Source: Henricia sp. BOLD:AAB3569 | Lineage: Eukaryota > Echinodermata > Asteroidea > Spinulosida > Echinasteridae | Assembly (NCBI GenBank): GCA_037783545.1 | Contig: JBBELK010000062.1 | Coordinates: forward strand, 1,550,001 to 1,614,000 | Direction of reading: 5' to 3' | Length of the DNA: 64,000 bases | Shown: one piece after another, positions 33,807-48,120 of the stretch | Position numbering within the stretch: position 1 is the stretch's first letter | Layout: every line of letters starts with the position of its first letter | The notes under the pieces: generated by a model | Databases searched by the model: none | Seen by the model: the letters and a program-made list of their open reading frames with translations, nothing else | Told to the model about the DNA's origin: nothing | Program-made: the position numbers and the translations under genes

Positions 33807-36647
33807 AGCTTTTTTTATTCTTCTCCCAAAACCCCATAGACAAAGCGCATGGTCTTTCGGCCTGGCAAAACGGTCACTTGCAAAGCTCGGATCATCATCA
33901 AACTTGGTCACAACAATCACCTCAAAGTGAAGTACTGCACAAATGTGTTTACATTTTGATGACGTCATCAGGTGTCAGATTACAAGCGTTTGAAATATAT
34001 GGCCTTCAAATTGAAACTTCTGTAAAAATTCAACCGTTTGAGATACAAACTTTATTCTTTCGGCAATGGTCATGACTATCCAAGGTCTAAATTTCATACA
34101 CAGACATTGACCTTGAATCTTGCTTCCTATTGGTCGAAAACGAGGCTGCCCTGTCATTTAAAACTGGTAGCAGATACAGAGATCGGGTCAAAAGTGTTAG
34201 TCTCAAGACCTCTTGGGCATTCCAAAAATACCAAAAGTTAAGTCGTGACACGAAAGAGCGCCCTCTAGCGGCAAGTTGAAAAATGGCCAAAACCTATTTT
34301 GAAGAGATGTCTGTGGCGAAGTTTTTGCAAATTGGCCCAAAATTGGTGCATATGTTCACTGAGGGTCAGTGAACATGCCCATACCTTCAAAAGTTTGATG
34401 ACGTCACCCGGTGTCAAATTACACTCAGTTGAACATGCGTTCTTCTAACGGTTATATATAGAGAACGAAAAGGCCGATGGAGGTCAAATTTTGTGTTTTA
34501 GGTTTGTTGTGACTTGGTATAATGCATATTAGCAGCAAAATTTGGTGGCGTAACGATGACGTCATCAAATAAGCCCGTTTGTGCAGCATACATTTGCCAA
34601 GGTCGTTCACTTCCTCTAATGGGCGTATGACCTTGAAACCTAGCAGGGACGTAGACGTGGTCATTAACATATAACATACCAAGTTACATTAGTGTGACGT
34701 CCTTTGTTGATTTGTTATGAATTTTTGAATCTGGCAACCTATACCACAGCATACACACAGTGCAGTATATACGGGTGTACATAAGCATGAACAATCGCCA
34801 TACATCTGCACTACCCCATTTCCCATAGACAAAGCACATAGTCTATCTCGCTGCTAGAAGGGTCGCTTGCAAAGCTTGGATCATCATCAAACTTGGTCAC
34901 AATAAGGAACCCATACTAAAGTACTATACCAAAGAGGTTACATCTTGATGACGTCACCAGGGGTCAGATTACATGTGTCTGAAATTTAATGCCTTAAAAA
35001 TTCAAAAATATGTAAAAATTCAACCGTTTGAGATACAAACATTTTTGTTTCGGCAATGGTCATGACTATCCAATGTCTAAATATAATGCAGAGACAATGA
35101 CCTTGAATCTTGCTTCCTATTGGTCGAAAACGAGGCTGCGTTGTCATTTAAAACTGGTAGCAGATACCGAAATTGGGTCAACGTTGTTAGTCTCGGGACC
35201 CCTTGGGCATTACAAAAATACCAAAAGTTAAGTCGTCACACGAAACAGCGCCCTCTAGCGGCAAGTTGAAAAATGGCCAAAACGCATTTTGAAGAGATGT
35301 CTGTGGCGAAGTTTTTGCAAATTGGCCCAAAATTGGTGCACATGTTCACTGAGGGTCAGTGAATATGCCCATACTTTCAAAAGTTTGATGACGTCACCAG
35401 GTGTCAAATTACACTCGCTTGAACGTGCATCCTTTTAACAGCTATATCTAGAGAACGAAACGGCCGATGAAGGTCAAATATTTTGTTTCAGGTTTGTTGT
35501 GACTTGGTCTAACGCATATTAGCAGCAAAATTTGGTGGCGTAACGATGACGTCATGAAATAAGCCCGTTTGTACAGCATACATTAGCCAAGGTCGTTCAC
35601 TTCCTCTAATGGTCGTATGACCTTGAAACCGAGCAGGGACGTAGACTTGGTCATTAACATATAACATACCAAGTTACATTAGTGTGACGTCATTTGTTGA
35701 TTTGTTATGAATTTTTGAATCTGGCAACCTATACTACAGCATACACAGTGCAGTATATACATGTATACGAGTGTACATAAGCATGTACAATATGCACTAT
35801 CCCATAGACAAAGCACACAGTCTGTCTCGGTGCTAGAAGAGTCGCTTGCAAAGCTTGGATCATCATCAAACTTAGTCACAATAAGGAACCCATAGTAAAG
35901 TACTATACCAAAGAGGTTAGATCTTGATGACGTCACCAGGTGTCAGATTACATGTGTCTGAAATTTAATGCCTTACAAATTGAAAAATCTGTAAAAATTC
36001 AACCGTTTGAGATACAATCTTTATTCTTTCGGCACTGGTCATGACTATCCAAGGTCTAAATTTCATGCAGAGACATTGACCTTGAATCTTGTTTCCTATT
36101 GGTCGAAAACGAGGCTGCCTTGTCATTTAAAACTGGTAAGCGATGCCGAGATCGTGTCAACGGTGTTAGTCTCAGGACCCCTTGGGCATTCAAAAAATAC
36201 AAAAAGTTAAGTCGTCACACGAAACAGCGCCCTCTAGTGACGAGTTGAAAAAAGACCAAAACGTATTTTGAATTGGTCAAATGTATATTATCAGCTAAAT
36301 ATTGTGACGTCACGATGACGTAATCAAATAAGAGTTCCTCAAGTATACATTAACCAAGGTCGTTTACTTTCTCCATTGGTCGTATGACCTTGAAAACTAT
36401 CAGGTGCCTGGACCTGGTCATTAACATGTAACATACCAAGTTACATTAGTATGACATGCATGATTTGTTCATTTATTATGAATTTTTGAATCTTGTCACT
36501 GTGCATACTGTACATGTACGGTATGTATTTATATTGTACAAAGTGTACATGTAGTATTATACAGCATGCAGTTTTACATGCATACAAACATACAAAAAAA
36601 GAAAAGCGGAAAGCCATTTGCTCTGTTATCAACAGACATACCTCTAG
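33807..36647. repeat. Array unit 3 (three monomers)
   Basis: It has the same organisation as unit 1 with scattered substitutions and small deletions (2841 bp). Confidence 0.88.
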
Positions 36648-36663
36648 TTTTTTTTTTTTTTTT

Positions 36664-38740
36664 AGCTTTTTTTATTCTTCTCCCAAAACCTCATAGACAA
36701 AGCGCATGGTCTTTCGGCCTGGCAAAATGGTCACTTGCAAAGCTCGGATCATCATCAAACTTGGTCACAACAATCACCTCATAATGAAGTACTGCACAAA
36801 TGTGTTTACATTTTGATGACGTCATCAGGTGTCAGATTACAAGCGTTTGAAATATATGGCCTTCAAATTGAAACTTCTGTAAAAATTCAACCGTTTGAGA
36901 TACAAACTTTATTCTTTCGGCAATGGTCATGACTATCCAAGGTCTAAATTTCATACACAGACATTGACCTTGAATCTTGCTTCCTATTGGTCGAAAACGA
37001 GGCTTCCCTGTCATTTAAAACTGGTAGCAGATACAGAGATCGGGTCAAAAGTGTTAGTCTCAAGACCTCTTGGGCATTACAAAAATACCAAAAGTTAAGT
37101 CGTCACACGAAAGAGCGCCCTCTAGCGGCAAGTTGAAAAATGGCCAAAACGCGTTTTGAACAGATGTCTGTGGCGAAGTTTTTGCAAATTGGCCCAAAAT
37201 TGGTGCATATGTTCACTGAGGGTCAGTGAACACGCCCATACCTTCAAAAGTTTGATGACGTCACCAGGTGTCAAATTACACTCGGTTGAACATGCGTTCT
37301 TCTAACGGTTATATCTAGAGAACGAAAAGGCCGATGGAGGTCAAATTTTGTGTTTTAGGTTTGTTGTGACTTGGTCTAATGCATATTAGCAGCAAAATCT
37401 TATGGCGTAACGATGACGTCATCAAATAAGACCGTTTGTGCAGCATACATTAGCCAAGGTCGTTCACTTCCTCTAAAGGGCGTATGACCTTGAAACCTAG
37501 CAGGGACGTAGACTTGGTCATTAACAAATAACATACCAAGTTACATTAGTGTGACGTCATTTGTTGATTTGTTATGAATTTTTGAATCTGGCAACCTATA
37601 CCACAGCATACACACAGTGCAGTATATACGAGTGTACATAAGCATGTACAATATGCATACATCTGCACTACCCCATTTCCCATAGACAAAGCACATAGTC
37701 TATCTCGCTGCTAGAAGGGTCGCTTGCAAAGCTTGGATCATCATCAAACTTGGTCACAATAAGGAACCCATACTAAAGTACTATACCAAAGAGGTTACAT
37801 CTTGATGACGTCACCAGGGGTCAGATTACATGTGTCTGAAATTTAATGCCTTAAAAATTCAAAAATCTGTAAAAATTCAACCGTTTTAGATACAAACATT
37901 TTTGTTTCGGCAATGGTCATGACTATCCAATGTCTAAATTTCATGCAGAGACAATGACCTTGAATCTTGCTTCTTATTGGTCGAAAACGAGGCTGCGTTG
38001 TCATTTAAAACTGGTAGCAGATACCGAGATTGGGTCAACATGGTTAGTCTCGGGACCCCTTGGGCATTACAAAAATACCAAAAGTTAAGTCGTCACACGA
38101 AAGAGCGCCCTCTAGCGGCGAGTTGAAAAATGGCCAAAACGTAATTTGAAGAGATGTTTGCGGCGAAGTTTTTGCAAATTTGCCCAAAATTGGTGCATAT
38201 GTTCACTGAGGGTCAGTGAACACGCCCATACCTTCAAAAGTTTGATGACGTCACCAGGTGTCAAATTACACTCGGTTGAACATGCGTTCTTCTAACGGCT
38301 ATATCTAGAGAACGAAAAGGCCGATGGAGGTCAAATTTTGTGTTTTAGGTTTGTTGTGACTTGTTCTAATGCATATTGTCAGCAAAATCTTGTGGCGTCA
38401 CGATGATTTCATCAAATAAGCGCGTTTGTGCAGCATACATTAGCTAAGGTCGTTTACTTCCTCCATTGGTCGCATGACCTTGAAACCTAGCAGGTGCCTG
38501 GACCTGGTCATTAACATGTGACATACCAAGTTACATTAGTATGACATGCATGATTTGTTGATTTATTATGAATTTTTGAATCTTGTCACTTTGCATGTAC
38601 ATATACATGTACGGTATGCATTTACATTGTACAAAGTGTAGATGTAGTATTATACAGCATGCAGTTTTACATGCATACAAGCATACAAAAAAAGAAAAGC
38701 GGAAAGCCATATGCTCTGTTATCAACAGACATACTTCTAG
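36664..38740. repeat. Array unit 4 (shortened, hybrid monomer)
   Basis: Only two monomers are present. The second starts as type B and ends as type C (switch near 38380-38450), as expected for unequal exchange between monomers. Confidence 0.82.
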
Positions 38741-38745
38741 TTTTT

Positions 38746-40964
38746 AGCTTTTTTTATTCTTCCGTCAAAACCCCATAGACAAAGCGCATGGTCTTTCGGC
38801 CTGGCAAAATGGTCACTTGCAAAGCTCGGATCATCATCAAACTTGGTCACAACAATCACCTCATAATGAAGTACTGCACAAATGTGTTTACATTTTGATG
38901 ACGTCATCAGGTGTCAGATTACAAGCGTTTGAAATATATGGCCTTCAAATTGAAACTTCTGTAAAAATTCAACCGTTTGAGATACAAACTTTATTCTTTC
39001 GGCAATGGTCATGACTATCCAAGGTCTAAATTTCATACACAGACATTGACCTTGAATCTTGCTTCCTATTGGTCGAAAACGAGGCTGCCCTGTCATTTAA
39101 AACTGGTAGCAGATACAGAGATCGGGTCAAAAGTGTTAGTCTCAAGACCTCTTGGGCATTCCAAAAATACCAAAAGTTAAGTCGTGACACAAAAGAGCGC
39201 CCTCTAGCGGCAAGTTGAAAAATGGCCAAAACCTATTTTGAAGAGATGTCTGTGGCGAAGTTTTTGCAAATTGGCCCAAAATTGGTGCATATGTTCACTG
39301 AGGGTCAGTGAACATGCCCATACCTTCAAAAGTTTGATGACGTCACCAGGTGTCAAATTACACTCAGTTGAACATGCGTTCTTCTAACGGTTATATATAG
39401 AGAACGAAAAGGCCGATGGAGGTTAAATTTTGTGTTTTAGGTTTGTTGTGACTTAGTCTAATGCATATTAGCAGCAAAATTTGGTGGCGTAACGATGACG
39501 TCATCAAATAAGCCCGTTTGTGCAGCATACATTTGCCAAGGTCGTTTACTTCCTCTAATGGGCGTATGACCTTGAAACCTAGCAGGGACGTAGACGTGGT
39601 CATTAACATATAACATACCAAGTTACATTAGTGTGACGTCCTTTGTTGATTTGTTATGAATTTTTGAATCTGGCAACCTTTACAACAGCATACACACAGT
39701 GCAGTATATACGAGTGTACATAAGCATATACAATATGCATACATCTGCACTACAACATATCCCATAGACAAAGCACATAGTCTATCCCGCTGCTAGAAGG
39801 GTCGCTTGCAAAGCTTGGATCATCATCAAACTTGGTCACAATGAGGAACCCAAAGTAAAGTACTATACCAAAGAGGTTACATATTAATGACGTCACCAGG
39901 TGTCAGATTACAAGCGTTTGAAATATATGGCCTTCAATATTGAAACTTCTGTAAAAATTCAACCGTTTGAGATACAAACTTTATTCCTTCGGCAATGGTC
40001 ATGACTATCCACGGTCTAAATTTCATACACAGACATTGACCTTGAATCTTGCTTCCTATTGGTCGAAAACGATGCTGCCCTGTCATTTAAAACTGGTAGC
40101 AGATACAGAGATTGGGTCAAAAGTGTTAGTCTCAAGACCTCTTGGGCATTCCAAAAATACCAAAAGTTAAGTCGTGACACGAAAGAGCGCCCTCTAGCGG
40201 CAAGTTGAAAAATGGCCAAAACCTATTTTGAAGAGATGTCTGTGGCGAAGTTTTTGCAAATTGGCCCAAAATTGGTGCATATGTTGACTGAGGGTCAGTG
40301 AACATGCCCATACCTTCAAAAGTTTGATGACGTCACCAGGTGTCAAATTACACTCGGTTGAACATGCATTATTTTAACAGCTATATCTATAGAACGAAAA
40401 TGCCGATCAAGGTCAAATGTTGTGTTTTAGGTTTGTTGTGACTTGGTCTAATGCATATTAGCAGCAAAACTTGGTGGCGTAACGATGACGTCATCAAATA
40501 AGCCCGTTTGTGCAGCATGCATTAGCCAAGGCCGTTCACTTCCTCTAATGGTCGTACGACCTTGAAACCTAGCAGGGACGTAGACTTGGTCATTGACATG
40601 TAACATACCAAGTTACAATAGTGTGACGACATTTGTTGATTTGTTATGAATTTTTGAATCTGGCAACCTATACTACAGCATACACACTGTGCAGTATATT
40701 ATGAGTATACATAAGCATATATAATATGCATACATCTGCACTGCGCCATATCCCGTAGACAAAGCAGTTTGATTACGTCGCCAGGTGTCAAATTACACTC
40801 TGTTAAACATGCGTTCTTCTAACGGTTATATCTAGAGAACGAAATAGCCGATGGAGGTCAAATTTTGTGTTTTAGCAGGTACGTAGAGTTTTACATGCAT
40901 ACAAACATCCAAAAAAATAAAAGCGGAAAGCCATATGCTCTGTTATCAACAGACATACCTCTAG
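38746..40964. repeat. Array unit 5 (shortened, rearranged)
   Basis: Type A is followed by a monomer whose body resembles type A again (39900-40370). A truncated remnant of about 250 bp (40754-41000, with CGTAGACAAAGC) then leads to the common 3' end. Confidence 0.8.
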
Positions 40965-40972
40965 TTTTTTTT

Positions 40973-43820
40973 AGCTTTTTTTATTCTTCTCCCAAAACCT
41001 CATAGACAAAGCGCATGGTCTTTCGGCCTGGCAAAATGGTCACTTGCAAAGCTCGGATCATCATCAAACTTGGTCACAACAATCACCTCATAATGAAGTA
41101 CTGCACAAATGTGTTTACATTTTGATGACGTCATCAGGTGTCAGATTACAAGCGTTTGAAATATATGGCCTTCAAATTGAAACTTCTGTAAAAATTCAAC
41201 CGTTTGAGATACAAACTTTATTCTTTCGGCAATGGTCATGACTATCCAAGGTCTAAATTTCATACACAGACATTGACCTTGAATCTTGCTTCCTATTGGT
41301 CGAAAACGAGGCTGCCCTGTCATTTAAAACTGGTAGCAGATACAGAGATCGGGTCAAAAGTGTTAGTCTCAAGACCTCTTGGGCATTCCAAAAATACCAA
41401 AAGTTAAGTCGTGACACGAAAGAGCGCCCTCTAGCGGCAAGTTGAAAAATGGCCAAAACCTATTTTGAAGAGATGTCTGTGGCGAAGTTTTTGCAAATTG
41501 GCCCAAAATTGGTGCATATGTTCACTGAGGGTCAGTGAACACGCCCATACCTTCAAAAGTTTGATGACGTCACCAGGTGTCAAATTACACTCAGTTGAAC
41601 ATGTGTTCTTCTAACGGTTATATCTAGAGAACGAAAAGGCCGATGGAGGTCAAATTTTGTGTTTTAGGTTTGTTGTGACTTGGTCTAATGCATATTAGCA
41701 GCAAAATTTGGTGGCGTAACGATGACGTCATCAAATAAGCCCGTTTGTGCAGCATACATTAGCCAAGGTCGTTCACTTCCTCTAATGGGCATATGACCTT
41801 GAAACCTAGCAGGGACGTAGACTTGGTCATTGACATGTAACATACCAAGTTACATTAGTGTGACGGCATTTGTTGATTTGTTATGAATTTTTAAATCTGG
41901 CAACCTATACTACAGCATACACACTGTGCAGTATATTATGAGTATATGCATGTACAATATGCATACATCTGCACTACGCCATATCCCATAGACAAAGCAC
42001 TTAGTCTGTCTCACTGGTAGAAGGGTGGCTTGCAAAGCTTGGATCATCTTCAAACTTTGTCACAATAAGGAACCCATAGTAAAGTACTATACCAAAGAGG
42101 TTACATCTTGATGACGTCATCAGGTGTCCAATTACAAGCGTTTTAAATTTAATGCCTTACATATTCAAAAATCTGTAAAAATTCAACCGTTTGAGATACA
42201 AACTTTATTCCTTCGGCAATGATCATGACTATCCAAGGTCTAAATTTCATACTAAGACATTGACCTTGAATCTTGCTTCCTATTGGTCGAAAACGAGGCT
42301 GCCCTGTCATTTAAAACTGGTAGCAGATACCGAGATTGGGTCAACGTTGTTAGTCTCGGGACCCCTTGGGCATTACAAAAATACCAAAAGTTAAGTCGTC
42401 ACACAAAACAGCGCCCTCTAGCGGCAAGTTGCAAAATGGCCAAAACGCATTTTGAAGAGATGTCTGTGGCGAAGTTTTTGCAAAATGGCCCAAAATTGGT
42501 GCATATGTTCACTGAGGGTCAGTGAATATGCCCATACTTTCAAAAGTTTGATGACGTCACCAGGTGTCAAATTACACTCGCTTGAACGTGCATCCTTTTA
42601 ACAGCTATACCTAGAGAATGAAACGGCCGATGAAGGTCAAATATTTTGTTTCAGGTTTGTTGTGACTTGGTCTAACGCATATTAGCAGCAAAATTTGGTG
42701 GCGTAACGATGACGTCATGAAATAAGCCCGTTTGTACAGCATACATTAGCCAAGGTCGTTCACTTCCTCTAATGGTCGTATGACCTTGAAACCGAGCAGG
42801 GACGTAGACTTGGTCATTAACATATAACATACCAAGTTACATTAGTGTGACGTCATTTGTTGATTTGTTATGAATTTTTGAATCTGGCAACCTATACCAC
42901 AGCATACACACAGTGCAGTATATACGAGTGTACATAAGCATGTACAATATGCATACATCTGCACTATCCCATAGACAAAGCACACAGTCTGTCTCGGTGC
43001 TAGAAGAGTCGCTTGCAAAGCTTGGATCATCATCAAACTTAGTCACAATAAGGAACCCATAGTAAAGTACTATACCAAAGAGGTTAGATCTTGATGACGT
43101 CACCAGGTGTCAGATTACATGTGTCTGAAATTTAATGCCTTACAAATTGAAAAATCTGTAAAAATTCAACCGTTTGAGATACAATCTTTATTCTTTCGGC
43201 ACTGGTCATGACTATCCAAGGTCTAAATTTCATGCAGAGACATTGACCTTGAATCTTGTTTCCTATTGGTCGAAAACGAGGCTGCCTTGTCATTTAAAAC
43301 TGGTAAGCGATGCCGAGATCGTGTCAACGGTGTTAGTCTCAGGACCCCTTGGGCATTCAAAAAATACAAAAAGTTAAGTCGTCACACGAAACAGCGCCCT
43401 CTAGTGACGAGTTGAAAAAAGACCAAAACGTATTTTGAATTGGTCAAATGTATATTATCAGCTAAATATTGTGACGTCACGATGACGTAATCAAATAAGA
43501 GTTCCGCAAGTATACATTAACCAAGGTCGTTTACTTTCTCCATTGGTCGTATGACCTTGAAAACTATCAGGTGCCTGGACCTGGTCATTAACATGTAACA
43601 TACCAAGTTACATTAGTATGACATGCATGATTTGTTCATTTATTATGAATTTTTGAATCTTGTCACTGTGCATACTGTACATGTATATGTACGGTATGTA
43701 TTTATATTGTACAAAGTGTACATGTAGTATTATACAGCATGCAGTTTTACATGCATACAAACATACAAAAAAAGAAAAGCGGAAAGCCATATGCTCTGTT
43801 ATCAACAGACATACCTCTAG
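40973..43820. repeat. Array unit 6 (three monomers)
   Basis: Full-length unit, closely matching unit 7 over nearly all of its length with a few substitutions. Confidence 0.88.
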
Positions 43821-43828
43821 TTTTTTTT

Positions 43829-46679
43829 AGCTTTTTTTATTCTTCTCCCAAAACCTCATAGACAAAGCGCATGGTCTTTCGGCCTGGCAAAATGGTCACT
43901 TGCAAAGCTCGGATCATCATCAAACTTGGTCACAACAATCACCTCATAATGAAGTACTGCACAAATGTGTTTACATTTTGATGACGTCATCAGGTGTCAG
44001 ATTACAAGCGTTTGAAATATATGGCCTTCAAATTGAGACTTCTGTAAAAATTCAACCGTTTGAGATACAAACTTTATTCTTTCGGCAATGGTCATGACTA
44101 TCCAAGGTCTAAATTTCATACACAGACATTGACCTTGAATCTTGCTTCCTATTGGTCGAAAACGAGGCTGCCCTGTCATTTAAAACTGGTAGCAGATACA
44201 GAGATCGGGTCAAAAGTGTTAGTCTCAAGACCTCTTGGGCATTCCAAAAATACCAAAAGTTAAGTCGTGACACAAAAGAGCGCCCTCTAGCGGCAAGTTG
44301 AAAAATGGCCAAAACCTATTTTGAAGAGATGTCTGTGGCGAAGTTTTTGCAAATTGGCCCAAAATTGGTGCATATGTTCACTGAGGGTCAGTGAACACGC
44401 CCATACCTTCAAAAGTTTGATGACGTCACCAGGTGTCAGATTACACTCAGTTGAACATGTGTTCTTCTAACGGTTATATCTAGAGAACGAAAAGGCCGAT
44501 GGAGGTCAAATTTTGTGTTTTAGGTTTGTTGTGACTTGGTCTAATGCATATTAGCAGCAAAATTTGGTGGCGTAACGATGACGTCATCAAATAAGCCCGT
44601 TTGTGCAGCATACATTAGCCAAGGTCGTTCACTTCCTCTAATGGGCATATGACCTTGAAACCTAGCAGGGACGTAGACTTGGTCATTGACATGTAACATA
44701 CCAAGTTACATTAGTGTGACGGCATTTGTTGATTTGTTATGAATTTTTAAATCTGGCAACCTATACTACAGCATACACACTGTGCAGTATATTATGAGTA
44801 TATGCATGTACAATATGCATACATCTGCACTACGCCATATCCCATAGACAAAGCACTTAGTCTGTCTCACTGGTAGAAGGGTGGCTTGCAAAGCTTGGAT
44901 CATCTTCAAACTTTGTCACAATAAGGAACCCATAGTAAAGTACTATACCAAAGAGGTTACATCTTGATGACGTCATCAGGTGTCCAATTACAAGCGTTTT
45001 AAATTTAATGCCTTACATATTCAAAAATCTGTAAAAATTCAACCGTTTGAGATACAAACTTTATTCCTTCGGCAATGATCATGACTATCCAAGGTCTAAA
45101 TTTCATACTAAGACATTGACCTTGAATCTTGCTTCCTATTGGTCGAAAACGAGGCTGCCCTGTCATTTAAAACTGGTAGCAGATACCGAGATTGGGTCAA
45201 CGTTGTTAGTCTCGGGGCCCCTTGGGCATTACAAAAATACCAAAAGTTAAGTCGTCACACGAAACAGCGCCCTCTAGCGGTAAGTTGCAAAATGGCCAAA
45301 ACGCATTTTGAAGAGATGTCTGTGGCGAAGTTTTTGCAAAATGGCCCAAAATTGGTGCATATGTTCACTGAGGGTCAGTGAATATGCCCATACTTTCAAA
45401 AGTTTGATGACGTCACCAGGTGTCAAATTACACTCGCTTGAACGTGCATCCTTTTAACAGCTATATCTAGAGAATGAAACGGCCGATGAAGGTCAAATAT
45501 TTTGTTTCAGGTTTGTTGTGACTTGGTCTAACGCATATTAGCAGCAAAATTTGGTGGCGTAACGATGACGTCATGAAATAAGCCCGTTTGTACAGCATAC
45601 ATTAGCCAAGGTCGTTCACTTCCTCTAATGGTCGTATGACCTTGAAACCGAGCAGGGACGTAGACTTAATCATTAACATATAACATACCAAGTTACATTA
45701 GTGTGACGTCATTTGTTGATTTGTTATGAATTTTTGAATCTGGCAACCTATACCACAGCATACACACAGTGCAGTATATACGAGTGTACATAAGCATGTA
45801 CAATATGCATACATCTGCACTATCCCATAGACAAAGCACACAGTCTGTCTCGGTGCTAGAAGAGTCGCTTGCAAAGCTTGGATCATCATCAAACTTAGTC
45901 ACAATAAGGAACCCATAGTAAAGTACTATACCAAAGAGGTTAGATCTTGATGACGTCACCAGGTGTCAGATTACATGTGTCTGAAATTTAATGCCTTACA
46001 AATTGAAAAATCTGTAAAAATTCAACCGTTTGAGATACAATCTTTATTTTTTCGGCACTGGTCATGACTATCCAAGGTCTAAATTTCATGCAGAGACATT
46101 GACCTTGAATCTTGTTTCCTATTGGTCGAAAACGAGGCTGCCTTGTCATTTAAAACTGGTAAGCGATGCCGAGATCGTGTCAACGGTGTTAGTCTCAGGA
46201 CCCCTTGGGCATTCAAAAAATACAAAAAGTTAAGTCGTCACACGAAACAGCGCCCTCTAGTGACGAGTTGAAAAAAGACCAAAACGTATTTTGAATTGGT
46301 CAAATGTATATTATCAGCTAAATATTGTGACGTCACGATGACGTAATCAAATAAGAGTTCCTCAAGTATACATTAACCAAGGTCGTTTACTTTCTCCATT
46401 GGTCGTATGACCTTGAAAACTATCAGGTGCCTGGACCTGGTCATTAACATGTAACATACCAAGTTACATTAGTATGACATGCATGATTTGTTCATTTATA
46501 ATTATGAATTTTTGAATCTTGTCACTGTGCATACTGTACATGTATATGTACGGTATGTATTTATATTGTACAAAGTGTACATGTAGTATTATACAGCATG
46601 CAGTTTTACATGCATACAAACATACAAAAAAAGAAAAGCGGAAAGCCATATGCTCTGTTATCAACAGACATACTTCTAG
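43829..46679. repeat. Array unit 7 (three monomers), right edge of array
   Basis: It ends at CTAG (46676-46679) followed by TTTTTAG and unrelated sequence. Confidence 0.88.
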
Positions 46680-48120
46680 TTTTTAGTTTGTTTTGTTCAC
46701 ATTTGGGATGGAAATCCGATGTTTACTCGAAAAACTGATATAGGCCTACATATATTAGTCATCAAAGGCAGAAATCAGAGCACATAATTTGTTAAGATTG
46801 AAAAGAGTTTGGCCAAGAAGGAACACTTTCTTAATTCGATTTGTTGAAGATGGTTCAATAAAATCCTGACAATGACTTAATGATATGAGGCCAATATTAA
46901 GCTTTGCACCTTACTAAACCTAAAAGGAAGAAAACAAACATTAGAATGAATGCTTCACGGCAAAACTACGCCATTCCCTCAATAACATACAATTACTTTC
47001 TTGTAGAGAGTGGACTCTCTTAAATAAGACTGAAATAACATAAAAGATTGTATCCTACTTACTGTCCTTTTGTTAAACCATCTTCTGTTGAATTAGACGT
47101 CCGTGGTAGACAGTTAAAAGACTGCTTCCACACAAGTAGTTACCGTGTCAGCGTCTCGGTGGGCGCCGTGTCACACGGGGCACACGGAATAGACAGCTAC
47201 GGTAGAAATTGATTTCTGCGACGTTTGCTCGCATTGAGAACGGTCAAATCTAAAACTACATGTATGACACTAATGGGGCTTCATAGAATCACACAATGAC
47301 AAATCCATCTGTCATCAGCGGATTGTGTCGTTATAAAATAAGCCTTTGCACACTTAGATGACCAGACTAAATCATGTGTGGTTGATATGTAATGTGACCC
47401 GGTTAACGGTATTCTTGGGTTTCACTTGGCTTGACAACGGTTGCTACCCGCCATTACTGTGTCCATACTACACTGTAAAAAAATAAATAAATGTAATTTG
47501 TACAGTATACAGTATACTCACTATACTGTAATCTTTCACAGTAATTTCTGTAGGCCTACATATGTTTTGCAGTACATTACTGTAAACTCACAAACAAGGG
47601 TACATGTAACAAATATTGTAATGTTTACAGTACCCTTACTGTCGATTCAGTTCTTCTTGAATCAAATATACTGCCATGAGTGCAACTTGTGGGCCCGTTG
47701 CGGGAAGTCTGGAGTTCCCGCAAATTTACGGGCAGTTTACGGGTGCACGCAGATTTAAGTGGGTTTTGTGAATAACCCGCAAAAGCTTAAGTGGGGGTTA
47801 CGGGGTAGTTGCATGCCCGCAAATCGTTGAGGGGGCTTTGTGAATAAGGCCCCAGGAGAGCAAATACCCCACGGTCATACATCGTCAACATGGCGTAGAA
47901 TACAGGAGAAATCGCCGCCATCTGATGCTTATTTCTAAACCACTACCGGGACCATTCCTAGAGGCTCTCACCACACAGAGCCTTCGCGTAACCCCTTTCC
48001 TACTTCGACCAAACCGCGTCGCGTGGTGAAACCACAAATTGAAAGTGGCACCAGGACTATGTAATGTACTGAATCCCAACTGGAACTGAAACTGAATCAA
48101 ACTGAATACCATACTTACCT
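46680..48120. other. Gene-poor stretch
   Basis: It holds the dispersed repeat at 47415-47470 and a run of TACAGTA / TACTGTA words (47500-47640). A donor-like GTAAGTATGG on the minus strand at about 48108-48117 could mark an untranslated exon, but no protein frame supports it. Confidence 0.45.
47415..47470. repeat. Dispersed repeat, inverse copy of 16770-16826
   Basis: Reverse complement of the earlier copy with about five differences. Confidence 0.75.

Larger units (their letters stand above)
27832..46679. repeat. 18.8-kb tandem array with higher-order structure
   Basis: Seven head-to-tail units run from an AGCTTTTTTTATTCTTC start to a CTCTAG end. Full units of about 2.85-2.87 kb hold three diverged monomers. 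Using CATAGACAAAGC as landmark (27979, 28968, 29962, 30845, and so on), spacings are 989, 994 and 883. Units 4 and 5 are shortened by internal recombination. The small frames that repeat through the array (such as MRYKLYSFGNG) follow from sequence identity and are not accepted as genes. Confidence 0.95.

Noticed and set aside
28182-46233. Recurring 60-89 residue frames in every array monomer
   Set aside because: They recur because the DNA recurs. Variants include frame loss in some monomers, frames overlap on both strands, and no domain is seen.
27832-46679. CRISPR-like array
   Set aside because: The units are kilobase-sized, have no short spacers and lie in a eukaryotic genome.
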